From NCBI GenBank assembly GCA_964412555.1, contig CAYPPG010000060.1:1-47418 (forward strand): a stretch of DNA of 47,418 bases, read 5' to 3'. The stretch comes from CAYPPG01 sp964412555 (GTDB taxonomy: Bacteria > Hinthialibacterota > Hinthialibacteria > Hinthialibacterales > Hinthialibacteraceae). Under the pieces are notes generated by a model. That model did no database searches. It was not told where the DNA came from and was given only the letters and a program-made list of their open reading frames with translations. Every line of letters begins with the position of its first letter. Position 1 is the first letter of the stretch. A program made the position numbers and the translations under genes. Positions 34,578-43,024 of the stretch are shown in pieces.

Positions 34578-34890
34578 GACACGATTTCCTTTCGTTTTGC
34601 GTTGCATCGATTTTCTGATTCGCAATCTTCTGCAACTCGCGAATATCATCTTCCGATAGTCTTTCGATTTTCATCAACTGCGTAATCAACGCCGCCGTCG
34701 GTCCTCCGCAAAACACATTCGCCATATGCTTCGCCCCGCGTTTCAACAACGTCTGTCGTGGAGTTTTCGCCTTATAATAATAGGCTTTCCCCTTTAACCG
34801 ACGTGTGACATGTCCTTTTTCCACCAAAATTGCCAACAGCGACCGCAAGGCGGAATTCTTGATCGGCCATGGAAAATACTCTTCCATCAA
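34570..34890 (-). pseudogene. BlaI/MecI-type repressor, N-terminally truncated
   Basis: About 105 residues: 'PIKNSALRSLLAILVEKGHV' and 'GKAYYYKAKTPRQT' are the second half of a winged helix, and 'FCGGPTAALITQLMKIERL' with 'DDIRELQKIA' is the dimerisation region. The normal first 35-40 residues, including helix 1 and 2 of the winged helix, are absent, and a TAG stop lies three codons before the TTG/ATG that opens the frame. DNA binding would fail without them. The gene sits directly upstream of the M56-like remnant, so an antirepressor-repressor pair has decayed here. Confidence 0.7.
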
Positions 34891-35013
34891 TACGGGCTAG
34901 AATACAACCAGGCAGGACTTTTTGAAATAACGGATTAAACGAGGAAAGACAATATCTTGTTGCAATGCCGGCTTATATCCCGTCAAGTGCTGATTGGAAC
35001 ATGGAAAACAATT

Positions 35014-36387
35014 TCACATCGGTAATAATTTCGTCAATATCCACACCCAGATAAATCCCGAAAAACTCATGATTGTCAACAATACCGTCCAGGTCTTCAA
35101 AGTCTCTTGCTCCGTCAAACCCGTCAAGCGGCTAAAAATCCAAAATCCACTGTCGTTCATCCACGAAAAACCGGAAGCCCCAAATCCGATCACACAAACC
35201 AAGTACACCGGATGAAATCCCAAATCAACAGAAACAATCGAAGGAGCGATAATCCCAGCCGTAGTAATCATCGCAACTGTCGCCGAGCCTTGGGCAATTC
35301 GAATGAGAGTAGAAGTCAAGTAGGCCAGAATCAAAAAGGAAAGCCCCCAATTCTTGGCTGCCAGAGCGATTTCCGTACCGACCCCCGTTTCCGCTAGAGT
35401 TTTCCCAAACGCTCCACCAGCGCATGTAATAAAGGCAATCACCGCTCCACTGCTGATGGAAGGCTCCAACCGTTCAAAAGTCTGCTTGAAACTCAATCTC
35501 ATTTGACTGATCAAGAGTAAAATCGCAATTATCGCTCCAATGAAAAAAGCGACATTCTTATCACCAAGAAAGTTGATCCATACCAATAATGCTGTATTTT
35601 GAATAAAATTAGGAGCAATCGAGGATAGGGCTAACAGCAAAACCGGTAAAACAAACGGTAAGCAGGAAACGAATAAATTCGGAAGTTCAAAATCCGGCTT
35701 GGCCGCTGTCGCTTCCAATTCTTCTTGAGAAACTCCAAGAACATCCCCCGGAATCACAGACATTCTTCCATTGATGAAACGTGCATACAACAAGCCCCCG
35801 ACAAAAACCGGGACAATCGCTGCCAAGAATCCGACAACCATTGTCCTAAAAATCGTAACAGGAACCTGGAACTCCTGAAATGTTTCCGCTACGGCAATGG
35901 GACCGGGAGTAGGCGGCACCAACGCATGTGTAATTGCACCCCCAGCGGCCGCCGCACACACAATTAACACATAATCCCTCTTCCGGCGGGCGAAAACCGC
36001 TCGAGCCAACGGTGCCAGTAAATAAAAAACCGTATCGAAAAAAACAGGGATTGCAAGAACAAAACTACTGGAAAGAAGCGAATAATTTTCTCTTCCCTCC
36101 CCAAAGAGTCTGGAAAATCCTCTAACAATTCTGTCTGCAGCCCCACTATCCATTAAACATTTCCCGATAATGGCTGCCATCACAAGCAAAATCCCGATTT
36201 TTTGCATCATATCGCCAAATCCAAATGTCACGATTGGAATGGCTTCATCCAAAGGGATTCGATCAGAAAGTAACGAAACGGCCAACGCTGCAGAAATCAA
36301 AGCCAAAAACGCATGAAAACGAAAGTAAAGAATTAACAATAATATAAGTACAACACCAACAGTCACACAAACAAAAGGTCCGAACAT
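35014..36387 (-). CDS. GntP-family permease (gluconate/sugar-acid:H+ symporter)
   Basis: A 457-residue polytopic membrane protein with about 12 hydrophobic helices. Family blocks are visible: 'TFGFGDMMQKIGILLVMAA', 'AIPVFFDTVFYLLAPLARA', 'HALVPPTPGPIAVAE' near residue 155, and 'GFSWMNDSGFWIFSRLTGL' near 415. Members import gluconate, fructuronate or related sugar acids with protons. An AGAGGG site before the ATG supports the start. No kinase or dehydratase for a sugar acid is adjacent, so the substrate is open. It is divergent from the flagellin leader region. Confidence 0.92.
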   Translation of the reverse strand: MFGPFVCVTVGVVLILLLILYFRFHAFLALISAALAVSLLSDRIPLDEAIPIVTFGFGDMMQKIGILLVMAAIIGKCLMDSGAADRIVRGFSRLFGEGRENYSLLSSSFVLAIPVFFDTVFYLLAPLARAVFARRKRDYVLIVCAAAAGGAITHALVPPTPGPIAVAETFQEFQVPVTIFRTMVVGFLAAIVPVFVGGLLYARFINGRMSVIPGDVLGVSQEELEATAAKPDFELPNLFVSCLPFVLPVLLLALSSIAPNFIQNTALLVWINFLGDKNVAFFIGAIIAILLLISQMRLSFKQTFERLEPSISSGAVIAFITCAGGAFGKTLAETGVGTEIALAAKNWGLSFLILAYLTSTLIRIAQGSATVAMITTAGIIAPSIVSVDLGFHPVYLVCVIGFGASGFSWMNDSGFWIFSRLTGLTEQETLKTWTVLLTIMSFSGFIWVWILTKLLPM

Positions 36388-36519
36388 AATGATCCCTCTT
36401 CATTTGATTTCGAATATCATCGAATAAAAAATAGGGAGAAGTCAATGGATAGACAAGAGATTGGGAGAAAAAGAACGGAACCCTCTCTCAATTTTTTTCT
36501 CGAAACGCAAATTTTCCTC

Positions 36520-36546
36520 TCAAGTTTTCTATTAACCTGCCGACAA
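36520..36546 (+). promoter_or_regulatory. Sigma-28 (FliA-type) flagellar promoter
   Basis: TCAAGTTT at 36520-36527, an 11-base spacer, then GCCGACAA at 36539-36546. The sigma-28 consensus is TAAAGTTT, 11 bases, GCCGATAA, so each box matches at seven of eight positions with exact spacing. Transcription would begin near 36553, about 600 bases before the flagellin start, giving an unusually long leader. Confidence 0.72.
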
Positions 36547-36670
36547 TAATGACGACAACGCTGAAATTTAAGTAACAGAATCTACTTGAACATTTGCTTT
36601 GATTGAATTTGAAAAGAGACAAAAAAAAAGAAAGAGATAGGCGCAATGAAAATTTCGAAATAAAAAAAAG

Positions 36671-36743
36671 GGGTTAAACTAGCAGACCCGTCTACTCTTC
36701 AAGGCCTCGGAAACCTTTTATAACGGACGTCTGTAATCTAACC
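36671..36743 (+). ncRNA. Structured leader element, copy 1
   Basis: The core from 36682 to 36719 is almost identical to copy 2. Visible pairing: an inner stem AAGG/CCTT with a loop CCTCGGAAA, an outer CCGT/ACGG pairing around it, and a closing GGGTTA (36671-36676) with TAACCC (36738-36743). I do not recognise the element; c-di-GMP riboswitch motifs were looked for and are absent. A regulatory RNA role in the flagellin leader is inferred from position and conservation. Confidence 0.45.
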
Positions 36744-36877
36744 CGATAGTATTTTACGATAGTATTATCTAACGTTCAAGTGTAATTTCTGTTTATATTT
36801 ATCGACATATCGTAACGAATCTTGAGTAGAATCATGAAAAAGGAGGTGATAGTTTTTCACAGACGATAGAGAAAAAG

Positions 36878-36952
36878 GGATTGAACCAGCAGACCCGTCT
36901 ACTCTTTAAGGCCTCGGAAACCTTATACAAACGGAGAGAATCCTTCTCCTTG
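36878..36952 (+). ncRNA. Structured leader element, copy 2
   Basis: A second copy, about 207 bases downstream, with roughly 85 percent identity over the first 58 bases. The core 'GCAGACCCGTCTACTCTT' and the AAGG/CCTT hairpin with the same loop are unchanged, and CCGT/ACGG can pair again. It is followed by its own hairpin GGAGA/TCTCC. The copies diverge outside the core, as expected if only the core is under constraint. Confidence 0.45.
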
Positions 36953-37068
36953 GGTCCAGTGAATACCTCCATTTCTATCCCTCATTCTCTAATTCTTGTC
37001 ATGAAATGAATTGACCATGGGAAACAGTTCGTCTGATTCTCCCCGCATGCGGTCGTGGAGAGAAAACG

Positions 37069-37194
37069 ATGAGCGATTCCCTTACTACTAATCCCGGCCC
37101 AAGTACTACAGCACTGGATGCTGAACCCAAAATTCTCAAGGAGGATTCGGACCAATGGGAATCACTCGAATCAATAACAATATCTCGGCTTTAA
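37069..37194 (+). CDS. Possible 41-codon leader ORF overlapping the flagellin start
   Basis: ATG at 37069 preceded by GGAG with eight-base spacing; it encodes 41 residues, 'MSDSLTTNPGPSTTALDAEP' onward, and ends at 37194, 40 bases into the flagellin gene in another frame. The flagellin ribosome site AAGGAGGA lies inside it. Translation of this frame could affect initiation at 37155. No homologue is known to me, so it may be chance. Confidence 0.3.
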   Translation: MSDSLTTNPGPSTTALDAEPKILKEDSDQWESLESITISRL

Positions 37195-39770
37195 CGGCTC
37201 AAAGAAACATAACAGCAACTGGAACGAAATTACAAACTGCAATTGAACGTCTCTCCTCAGGACTTCGAATTAACCGCGCTTCCGATGATGCTGCCGGTCT
37301 AAATGTTGCAAACCGCCTTAAAACTCAAACAGAAGGATTGAAGGTCGCCGTCGCAAATGCACAAGACGGCATCAACTTGATCAGTGTCGCGGAAGGAGCA
37401 CTAGAAGAAACAAGCAATCGATTGAATCGTGTTCGAGAATTGGCGCTCCAAGCGGCAAATACCGGAACAAACGACTTCAAAGCAAGATTGGCTATTCAAG
37501 ATGAGGTTTTCCAAAGCATCGAGGAAATCACCCGTATCGCAAACACCACTCAATTCGGCTCCAACTTTTTGTTGAACGGCGATTTTTCGATCCAATCCGA
37601 ATTAAAAAGCGGACAAGCAGAGGTGGGAGTCAATTTAGACGCCTCCCCCGTTGCCAGTTCTCTTGCCAATGGAACTTCCTTTCTGAATATCCGGCAAACA
37701 CAAATAGGCTATACTCAAATCGTTGCCGGTGATACAGTCGGAGAAACGCAAATACTCAATACCGGAATTGGAAACCAAACAGATATAGCGGTAACACTCG
37801 CACGTTTCACCCAAACTCCTACCGGTGACAATAAGCTGACAACCGGTGATGGAGTCGCTACGAATGATCTCATTGCCGGAGCAAACGGCGACAGAATGTA
37901 CTTCAATGGTGTTTCCATTCATGTCAGCGACGTCTTTACCTTTTCGGGAGTTCTGGCAGACGGAGTGACAAGCTTTAACGGCACGTTGAGTATCAATGGA
38001 ACTCATACCTTTGATACTGCCGTTGCCAATCAAACTTCTTTGGTGTCCGCAATTAATAGCGCGATTGATGCTGCAGAAAAAGCACTCTACGGGGTAAGCA
38101 CGACTGCCAGTGTACCAACTGCGTTCCGGACAACGGTTGATCTTTCAACAACTGGCGAGAATAAAGGCCGTCTCTTTCTGTATGGGCAAGATTCAAAAAT
38201 CAATTTGGCTGATTTGAACATCGGACTGATTCGGAATGGAAATCTGGTCACTCAAGCGAACGGAACTACTCGTTCTGGTACTATCGGACAAAATTCAGCC
38301 TTATCCGGCGGTGGCCAAGTTGGAAATGCAGTCACTGCAATTACAGGCTCTACGTTCAGCAGTGGTCAATTCACGATTGAAGTCGACAATATACAATCGG
38401 CTCAACAAAGAACCGTAGAAAGTACTATCGTATTTCGTGATGAGAACGGAGCGATCCTTAGCCGGACCAGTTCCCTTTCGAATCCGAATGTAACCACCTC
38501 TACTGCAGGTACAGGCACCCACGCGATGGTGTTAAACGGTACGTTTGTGGGAGGTATTTACACAGGGGGCACTACCCTGCGTGATCAAGATACCATTACT
38601 TTGAGCGGGACAAATGCCGATGGGACAACATTCCAGGGAGTCTTTACGTTCGATGCCACTCCGACTATATCCGGTACACAATATAATGCGGAAGACACCA
38701 CATTGAACGATTTCAAATTTTCCTCCATATCCGGCTTGATCAATGAGTTGAATTTCCGTTCACGAGATTATGATTCAAGCGTCACGGGTGCCTCCGCAGG
38801 AACTCAAACAAGGTTTGAAGACGCACTGTTTACCTACACCACAAAAGGGGTACTTCAACTTGTGGACGACGTGGGAAGTTCCAATTCGCAAACAGCATTT
38901 ACACTTACCTTTGAAAACGGCGCAAATCAATCAACTGATTTTACGTACCAGGATGATGCTATACTTTCACAAGAAGGTTATGCGGAACAAGCAACATTTC
39001 GCATTGCAGGTGGAGAAGCTGTTCGAGCAGAAGCGGGAGACCTCATCACTCTTTACGGTGAAGAATCCACAATTGAAGGTATCCCCCAACCGCAGGTCAC
39101 TCTTCGCGTTGGTTCCGGATTTACAGCAGGAACAGATATCTTTGAAACGACTGCCAATGAATATGTAGGTTCCGTTAATGGAGGGGGTTCAGTAACCTTT
39201 GCCGCCGGAGATCAGAATGTTGTCTTCCAAACCAAAGCAACAGTTGGTGAACCCACCCGATATGTCACAATCGATTTCGATGCAGTCATCGACGTGACAT
39301 CATCAGGACAAGCAAATGAAACTGGAACGACAGTCCTGATCTCTACCGTCAATAAAGGATTGAATTTCCAGATTGGTGCCTATGAAGGACAAAATATCAA
39401 TTTTTCTCTCGGTGATTTGAAGTCTGATAATCTCGGATTCGGACGGGGCAGTGGGCAAACTGTACAAGATATCGATGTAACCTCGTTGGATGGAGCAAAC
39501 GAAGCATTAAATATCATCGATGAAGCGCTGGACCAAGTCAACCGTACTCGATCCATCCTTGGTGCTGCAACAAACCGGTTACAATCTACCATATCCAACT
39601 TGAGTGTGGCTTCTGAAAACCTCACGGCTTCCGAATCTCGAATTCGTGATGCCGATATTGCAGCGGAAACATCCAAATTCACACTCAACCAAGTGCTATT
39701 GCAAGCAGGTACTTCCGTTTTGGCGCAGGCTAATTTTCAAAGTCAAGGCTTTCTAACACTCCTCGGCTAG
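37155..39770 (+). CDS. Large flagellin
   Basis: 871 residues, much longer than the common 300-550. The N-terminus is typical D0/D1: 'GITRINNNISALTAQRNI', 'RLSSGLRINRASDDAAGL' and 'AQDGINLISVAEGALEE', up to about residue 140. The C-terminal D1/D0 ('EALNIIDEALDQVNRTRS', 'RIRDADIAAETSKFT', 'LLQAGTSVLAQANFQSQG') is complete. Between lie about 600 residues of beta-rich, Thr/Ser/Gly-rich surface domains. AAGGAGGA at the right distance precedes the ATG. No hook, motor, chaperone or export gene is in the window, so it is an isolated flagellin. It is probably transcribed by sigma-28. Confidence 0.95.
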   Translation: MGITRINNNISALTAQRNITATGTKLQTAIERLSSGLRINRASDDAAGLNVANRLKTQTEGLKVAVANAQDGINLISVAEGALEETSNRLNRVRELALQAANTGTNDFKARLAIQDEVFQSIEEITRIANTTQFGSNFLLNGDFSIQSELKSGQAEVGVNLDASPVASSLANGTSFLNIRQTQIGYTQIVAGDTVGETQILNTGIGNQTDIAVTLARFTQTPTGDNKLTTGDGVATNDLIAGANGDRMYFNGVSIHVSDVFTFSGVLADGVTSFNGTLSINGTHTFDTAVANQTSLVSAINSAIDAAEKALYGVSTTASVPTAFRTTVDLSTTGENKGRLFLYGQDSKINLADLNIGLIRNGNLVTQANGTTRSGTIGQNSALSGGGQVGNAVTAITGSTFSSGQFTIEVDNIQSAQQRTVESTIVFRDENGAILSRTSSLSNPNVTTSTAGTGTHAMVLNGTFVGGIYTGGTTLRDQDTITLSGTNADGTTFQGVFTFDATPTISGTQYNAEDTTLNDFKFSSISGLINELNFRSRDYDSSVTGASAGTQTRFEDALFTYTTKGVLQLVDDVGSSNSQTAFTLTFENGANQSTDFTYQDDAILSQEGYAEQATFRIAGGEAVRAEAGDLITLYGEESTIEGIPQPQVTLRVGSGFTAGTDIFETTANEYVGSVNGGGSVTFAAGDQNVVFQTKATVGEPTRYVTIDFDAVIDVTSSGQANETGTTVLISTVNKGLNFQIGAYEGQNINFSLGDLKSDNLGFGRGSGQTVQDIDVTSLDGANEALNIIDEALDQVNRTRSILGAATNRLQSTISNLSVASENLTASESRIRDADIAAETSKFTLNQVLLQAGTSVLAQANFQSQGFLTLLG

Positions 39771-39784
39771 AGAGGTGAGTATCA

Positions 39785-39816
39785 GGGCGAAACGGGAGAA
39801 ACTTCTCGTTTCGCCC
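39785..39816 (+). terminator. Hairpin after the flagellin
   Basis: GGGCGAAACG (39785-39794) and CGTTTCGCCC (39807-39816) form a perfect 10-bp stem, extendable inward by GAG/CTC, 15 bases after the flagellin stop. No T-run follows, so it may be a stabilising or partial terminator that lowers expression of the small gene downstream. Confidence 0.65.
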
Positions 39817-39869
39817 TCCTCTGAGCAAAACGGCTTCAAAAATTAATGAAAAAAGAAAGGGGTGATAAC

Positions 39870-40079
39870 ATGGAAATCGGAAATATCAGCCCGGTCAACA
39901 ATTCTTCCACAAAGCAAAATCCCGGCACGTTGGTATTCGCTCTGGGACCGAATGAAGAAGCACAAGGAACCCAATCCGATATCATCAAACCCGTCAATCA
40001 GAGCGAAGCGTCAGAAGGAAATCCATCACAAACAAGCGGTAGAAGTAATCCACAAGCCAAAATTGATTTAACTGCCTAA
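39870..40079 (+). CDS. Small hydrophilic protein downstream of flagellin
   Basis: 69 residues, 'MEIGNISPVNNSSTKQNPG' onward, rich in Asn, Ser, Gln and Pro, with no helix-forming pattern. A strong AAAGGGGTGAT site lies six bases before this ATG; another ATG at 39846 is in frame. It lies between two hairpins, after the flagellin, where FlaG genes often occur, but it is too short and does not look like FlaG. It is followed by a strong terminator. Confidence 0.6.
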   Translation: MEIGNISPVNNSSTKQNPGTLVFALGPNEEAQGTQSDIIKPVNQSEASEGNPSQTSGRSNPQAKIDLTA

Positions 40080-40091
40080 TTCAATTTCCTG

Positions 40092-40127
40092 AAATCCCCT
40101 TCCATAAAAGATATGGGGGGATTTTTT
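40092..40127 (+). terminator. Rho-independent terminator
   Basis: AAATCCCC (40092-40099) pairs with GGGGATTT (40117-40124), the stem continuing into TTCCAT/ATATGG, and runs straight into TTTTTTT. This is a textbook terminator for the small gene and any flagellin read-through. Confidence 0.85.
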
Positions 40128-40189
40128 TGTGGACGATACAAGTCCGTTTTTTCCCGACCTAGTGTAAAGAATATCTTAGTAAAAATCAC

Positions 40190-42748
40190 TCACTGATCTC
40201 TGAAATTGAACGGCAATCGTTGAACTGTAATCTGCCCCAAATTTGTTGTTTCTCCTTCTCTCACGGTGACGGAAGGTAACACTCCTTGTTTGATCCCCAT
40301 TGTATTATCATCGCGGACATAAAAAAGCAAATCATACACTCCCAGGGGGATATCCGGCAGCATAAATTCATTCCCGCTTGCAGGAAACGATTGATAGCCA
40401 AGAACATCGATCCGTGATAGCGCCATTCCCTGAGGTGGGATAAAAATCCCCCCAATATTTCCCTTCCCTTCTTTTGCCTCCAACGGGCCATTGAGAAATT
40501 GCTCGTCCCGTGTTTCGGGAGAGCACCTCACACGGCCATCATAAGGATAATAACCGTCGGCATTAAATCGAACACGGTATTCACCTGGTTCCGTGAATCG
40601 AAGTTGGAACGTTCCATCGGAGGAATTCACCCATTTTTCTCGAAAATACTTTCTTCCCCCTTGTCCTAGCGGATTCCCTTCGATTGTTAAATGAAACTGT
40701 CGAATTGGCTCCATCGTCTCGGCATTATATACGCCGCCATTCACAAGCCATTCACTCGGTGTCAAAGCAATGTCCACATTTGTCGAACCGGCAGGAATCT
40801 GATATAAATAGCCTGATAATGGAGGATTGGTATTCAACCGAAAAGACAAATCAAATGCGCCATCCGGAAGTGAACTCAAATAATATTGCCCTATCATATC
40901 ACTCCGCGTTGTTACGACACCCCCTGTAGGTAGAAAACCCGTCACTTCAACATCCGCCAGCGCACTTCCCGTATGATCCGTTACGGTTCCACTGATACCT
41001 CCCCCTCCTTGCAGCGTCAAATTTAGCGTTTGCGATCCCCCTGCTGGAATCATGATCTCACGTCGTAGCGTTCCGTATCCCTCTTTCACAACTTCAATGG
41101 AATGTGTTCCACCATATTGATCGGAAGTATCTGAAACAGTCGATATTTTTTCAAATTGAAATACTCCTTGTCCATTCGTTCTTCTTTCCCACACCTCCCC
41201 CCGCAACAAATCCCTGAGAATGATCTGAGCATCTGCGACGGCTGCTCCGGATTGATCAGTGAGTGTACCACTCAAACTCGATAAAGACTGCAAGGTAATC
41301 ACAATATTTGACAAATCCGCCTGCGGATCAGCGGGAAGCGGATCACTCAATCCTGTACCATAATCAGGATGAGTAGCAAATAATTGAATGCCTTGAAAAC
41401 CTCGGCCGATTGCCGCCGTGCTGGAAGAATCCAAAAAAGTGACTGGAACTCCAGAAAGTTGAAAAGTACCGTCAAAACCGGACGTAGTCTGAACCGATTG
41501 AAGCCGGGCAATTGTAATCTCGGCTCCAGCAACAGGATCACCATTCGAAGTGACGACTTTACCGTTGATTTGCTGACCAGGGACTACTTCGAAATTCACA
41601 TTTTTAGCATCCCATTCGTATAAACGTACACTTTTATAGTCATCTTCAAGAGGAACAACCACATTTGAAGCAGCATTCTCTTGATTGAAACTGGAAACAA
41701 TATAATTCCCTCGCTTTAAATTGTCGAATCGATATAAACCACTGCCATCGGTTGTCGTAACAAATTCTTCTTCTTCACCAACGGTGCTTTCATACTTCGC
41801 GATGAGTTTGAAGCCAGCAACTCCCTGACGCGTGTCTCTCATGACGACCGAACCGGAAATCGAAAATGCCGGCTGCTCCAATCGTAGAACGATTTCTTCC
41901 GGTGAAGGAGATTCCACTTCTCTACTCCCTCCACCGTTATCGGTAAAACCATCTTGGGACGCTGTAATCTTTACTTTTGTTTCAGGAGCATTCCCCGCTT
42001 CGAATCTTCCTTGACTGTCCGCCGTCAATTCAATCATCCATATGCCTTGTATCGCTTTCATAGAAATATTGGCAAAAGCAATCGGATTATCAAATTGATC
42101 CACGACTCGACCGGATAAAGTACCTACCTTCACCAATGTAAGCTCAAGATCTTGTGTTCCTACTTGGACTCCGGTTTTTCGTAAAGGTTGATATCCTTTA
42201 TGCGTCACGATCAATGTAACATTTTGTTGCGGTAATTCACGAATTACAAAGCGTCCCCCCTCTTCGCTGTTGAATGTCTTACCACCTTCTACTTGGATCT
42301 TCACCCCGCGTATCGGCCAGCCTTTCATATCTTTTACTATTCCAGCAATAATATTTTCCCGGCTTTTTATATCCTCCTGCTGACCCCCCTCTTCAGCAGT
42401 AGCATTCGCAACAAGATCATTTTCTTGATTGAATTCACTAGAAGGTCCAGTTCTCTTCTGGATTGACTCTCTTTCTTGCTCGACTTCCGCATCCCCCTGA
42501 AGAGAAGTAGTTTTATTCTCTTCTGTTGTATCCGATTGGATATCGTCTTCGTTTTCTTTATTCACTCCATTTTGTAAGGGTGTAGATGTCTGATTCTGTG
42601 CTGAATCCACCGATACGATTTCTTTCTCTTTATTAGAATTCGTTTCGGTTCGATTTCGAATGGGTTCAGATGGCAAAAGGATAATACCGACAATAACAAT
42701 CACCACAATAATCGCCAGAGCAGCCGGCAACCACAAATGTGAACGCAT
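40190..42748 (-). CDS. Membrane-anchored protein with tandem carboxypeptidase regulatory-like domains
   Basis: 852 residues. 'LPAALAIIVVIVIVGIILL' near the N-terminus is a single membrane anchor. A low-complexity, Glu/Ser/Thr/Asn-rich stalk spans about 30-130. After that about eight beta-sandwich repeats of the carboxypeptidase regulatory type follow, each opening with 'SGTVTDHTGSALADVEV'-like blocks (near residues 130, 211, 296, 392, 489, 577 and two near the C-terminus). No catalytic domain is visible. Such stacks usually form extended adhesive or structural stalks. GGAGG before the ATG confirms the start. The gene is convergent with the flagellin unit. Confidence 0.85.
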   Translation of the reverse strand: MRSHLWLPAALAIIVVIVIVGIILLPSEPIRNRTETNSNKEKEIVSVDSAQNQTSTPLQNGVNKENEDDIQSDTTEENKTTSLQGDAEVEQERESIQKRTGPSSEFNQENDLVANATAEEGGQQEDIKSRENIIAGIVKDMKGWPIRGVKIQVEGGKTFNSEEGGRFVIRELPQQNVTLIVTHKGYQPLRKTGVQVGTQDLELTLVKVGTLSGRVVDQFDNPIAFANISMKAIQGIWMIELTADSQGRFEAGNAPETKVKITASQDGFTDNGGGSREVESPSPEEIVLRLEQPAFSISGSVVMRDTRQGVAGFKLIAKYESTVGEEEEFVTTTDGSGLYRFDNLKRGNYIVSSFNQENAASNVVVPLEDDYKSVRLYEWDAKNVNFEVVPGQQINGKVVTSNGDPVAGAEITIARLQSVQTTSGFDGTFQLSGVPVTFLDSSSTAAIGRGFQGIQLFATHPDYGTGLSDPLPADPQADLSNIVITLQSLSSLSGTLTDQSGAAVADAQIILRDLLRGEVWERRTNGQGVFQFEKISTVSDTSDQYGGTHSIEVVKEGYGTLRREIMIPAGGSQTLNLTLQGGGGISGTVTDHTGSALADVEVTGFLPTGGVVTTRSDMIGQYYLSSLPDGAFDLSFRLNTNPPLSGYLYQIPAGSTNVDIALTPSEWLVNGGVYNAETMEPIRQFHLTIEGNPLGQGGRKYFREKWVNSSDGTFQLRFTEPGEYRVRFNADGYYPYDGRVRCSPETRDEQFLNGPLEAKEGKGNIGGIFIPPQGMALSRIDVLGYQSFPASGNEFMLPDIPLGVYDLLFYVRDDNTMGIKQGVLPSVTVREGETTNLGQITVQRLPFNFRDQ

Positions 42749-43024
42749 TATTTATGCCTCCAGATACATATTTGTGAAATTTTTTGTAGAATTCCATATG
42801 AGTCGAGATGATAGGAAATGAATGGGATACGTATCTCTAATAGACTAACGATTCTCAATCACATTAAGTTTCTCGAATCACTCAAACAAGAAGTAGATCA
42901 ATATCACTCGTAACATGTTTTAGTATATTTTAGCCCTAAAATATCTTTCAACAGAGAGTTGTTTTGTGAGATTTCACATTTTCTCATTCAGGAAAGTTCA
43001 TTCCCATTTGTTTGAAATAAAATA

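Larger units (their letters stand above)
36388..37154. other. Flagellin upstream region and long leader
   Basis: 767 bases between the GntP gene and the flagellin. It contains the sigma-28 promoter match, two copies of a structured element (36671 and 36878), a direct repeat CGATAGTATT (36744-36753 and 36757-36766), a 12-bp perfect Shine-Dalgarno-like run AAAGGAGGTGAT (36839-36850) inside a 12-codon frame (36834-36869, stop included), and a short overlapping frame at 37069. No protein-length gene is present. Confidence 0.7.

Noticed and set aside
36671..36952. c-di-GMP (GEMM) or other known riboswitch in the flagellin leader
   Set aside because: The core lacks the GGGCAAACC and ACGCAAAGCC blocks of class I and the conserved segments of class II. 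I therefore report it as unidentified.
39870..40079. FlaG
   Set aside because: Position fits but the product is about half the usual length and lacks the conserved C-terminal region.
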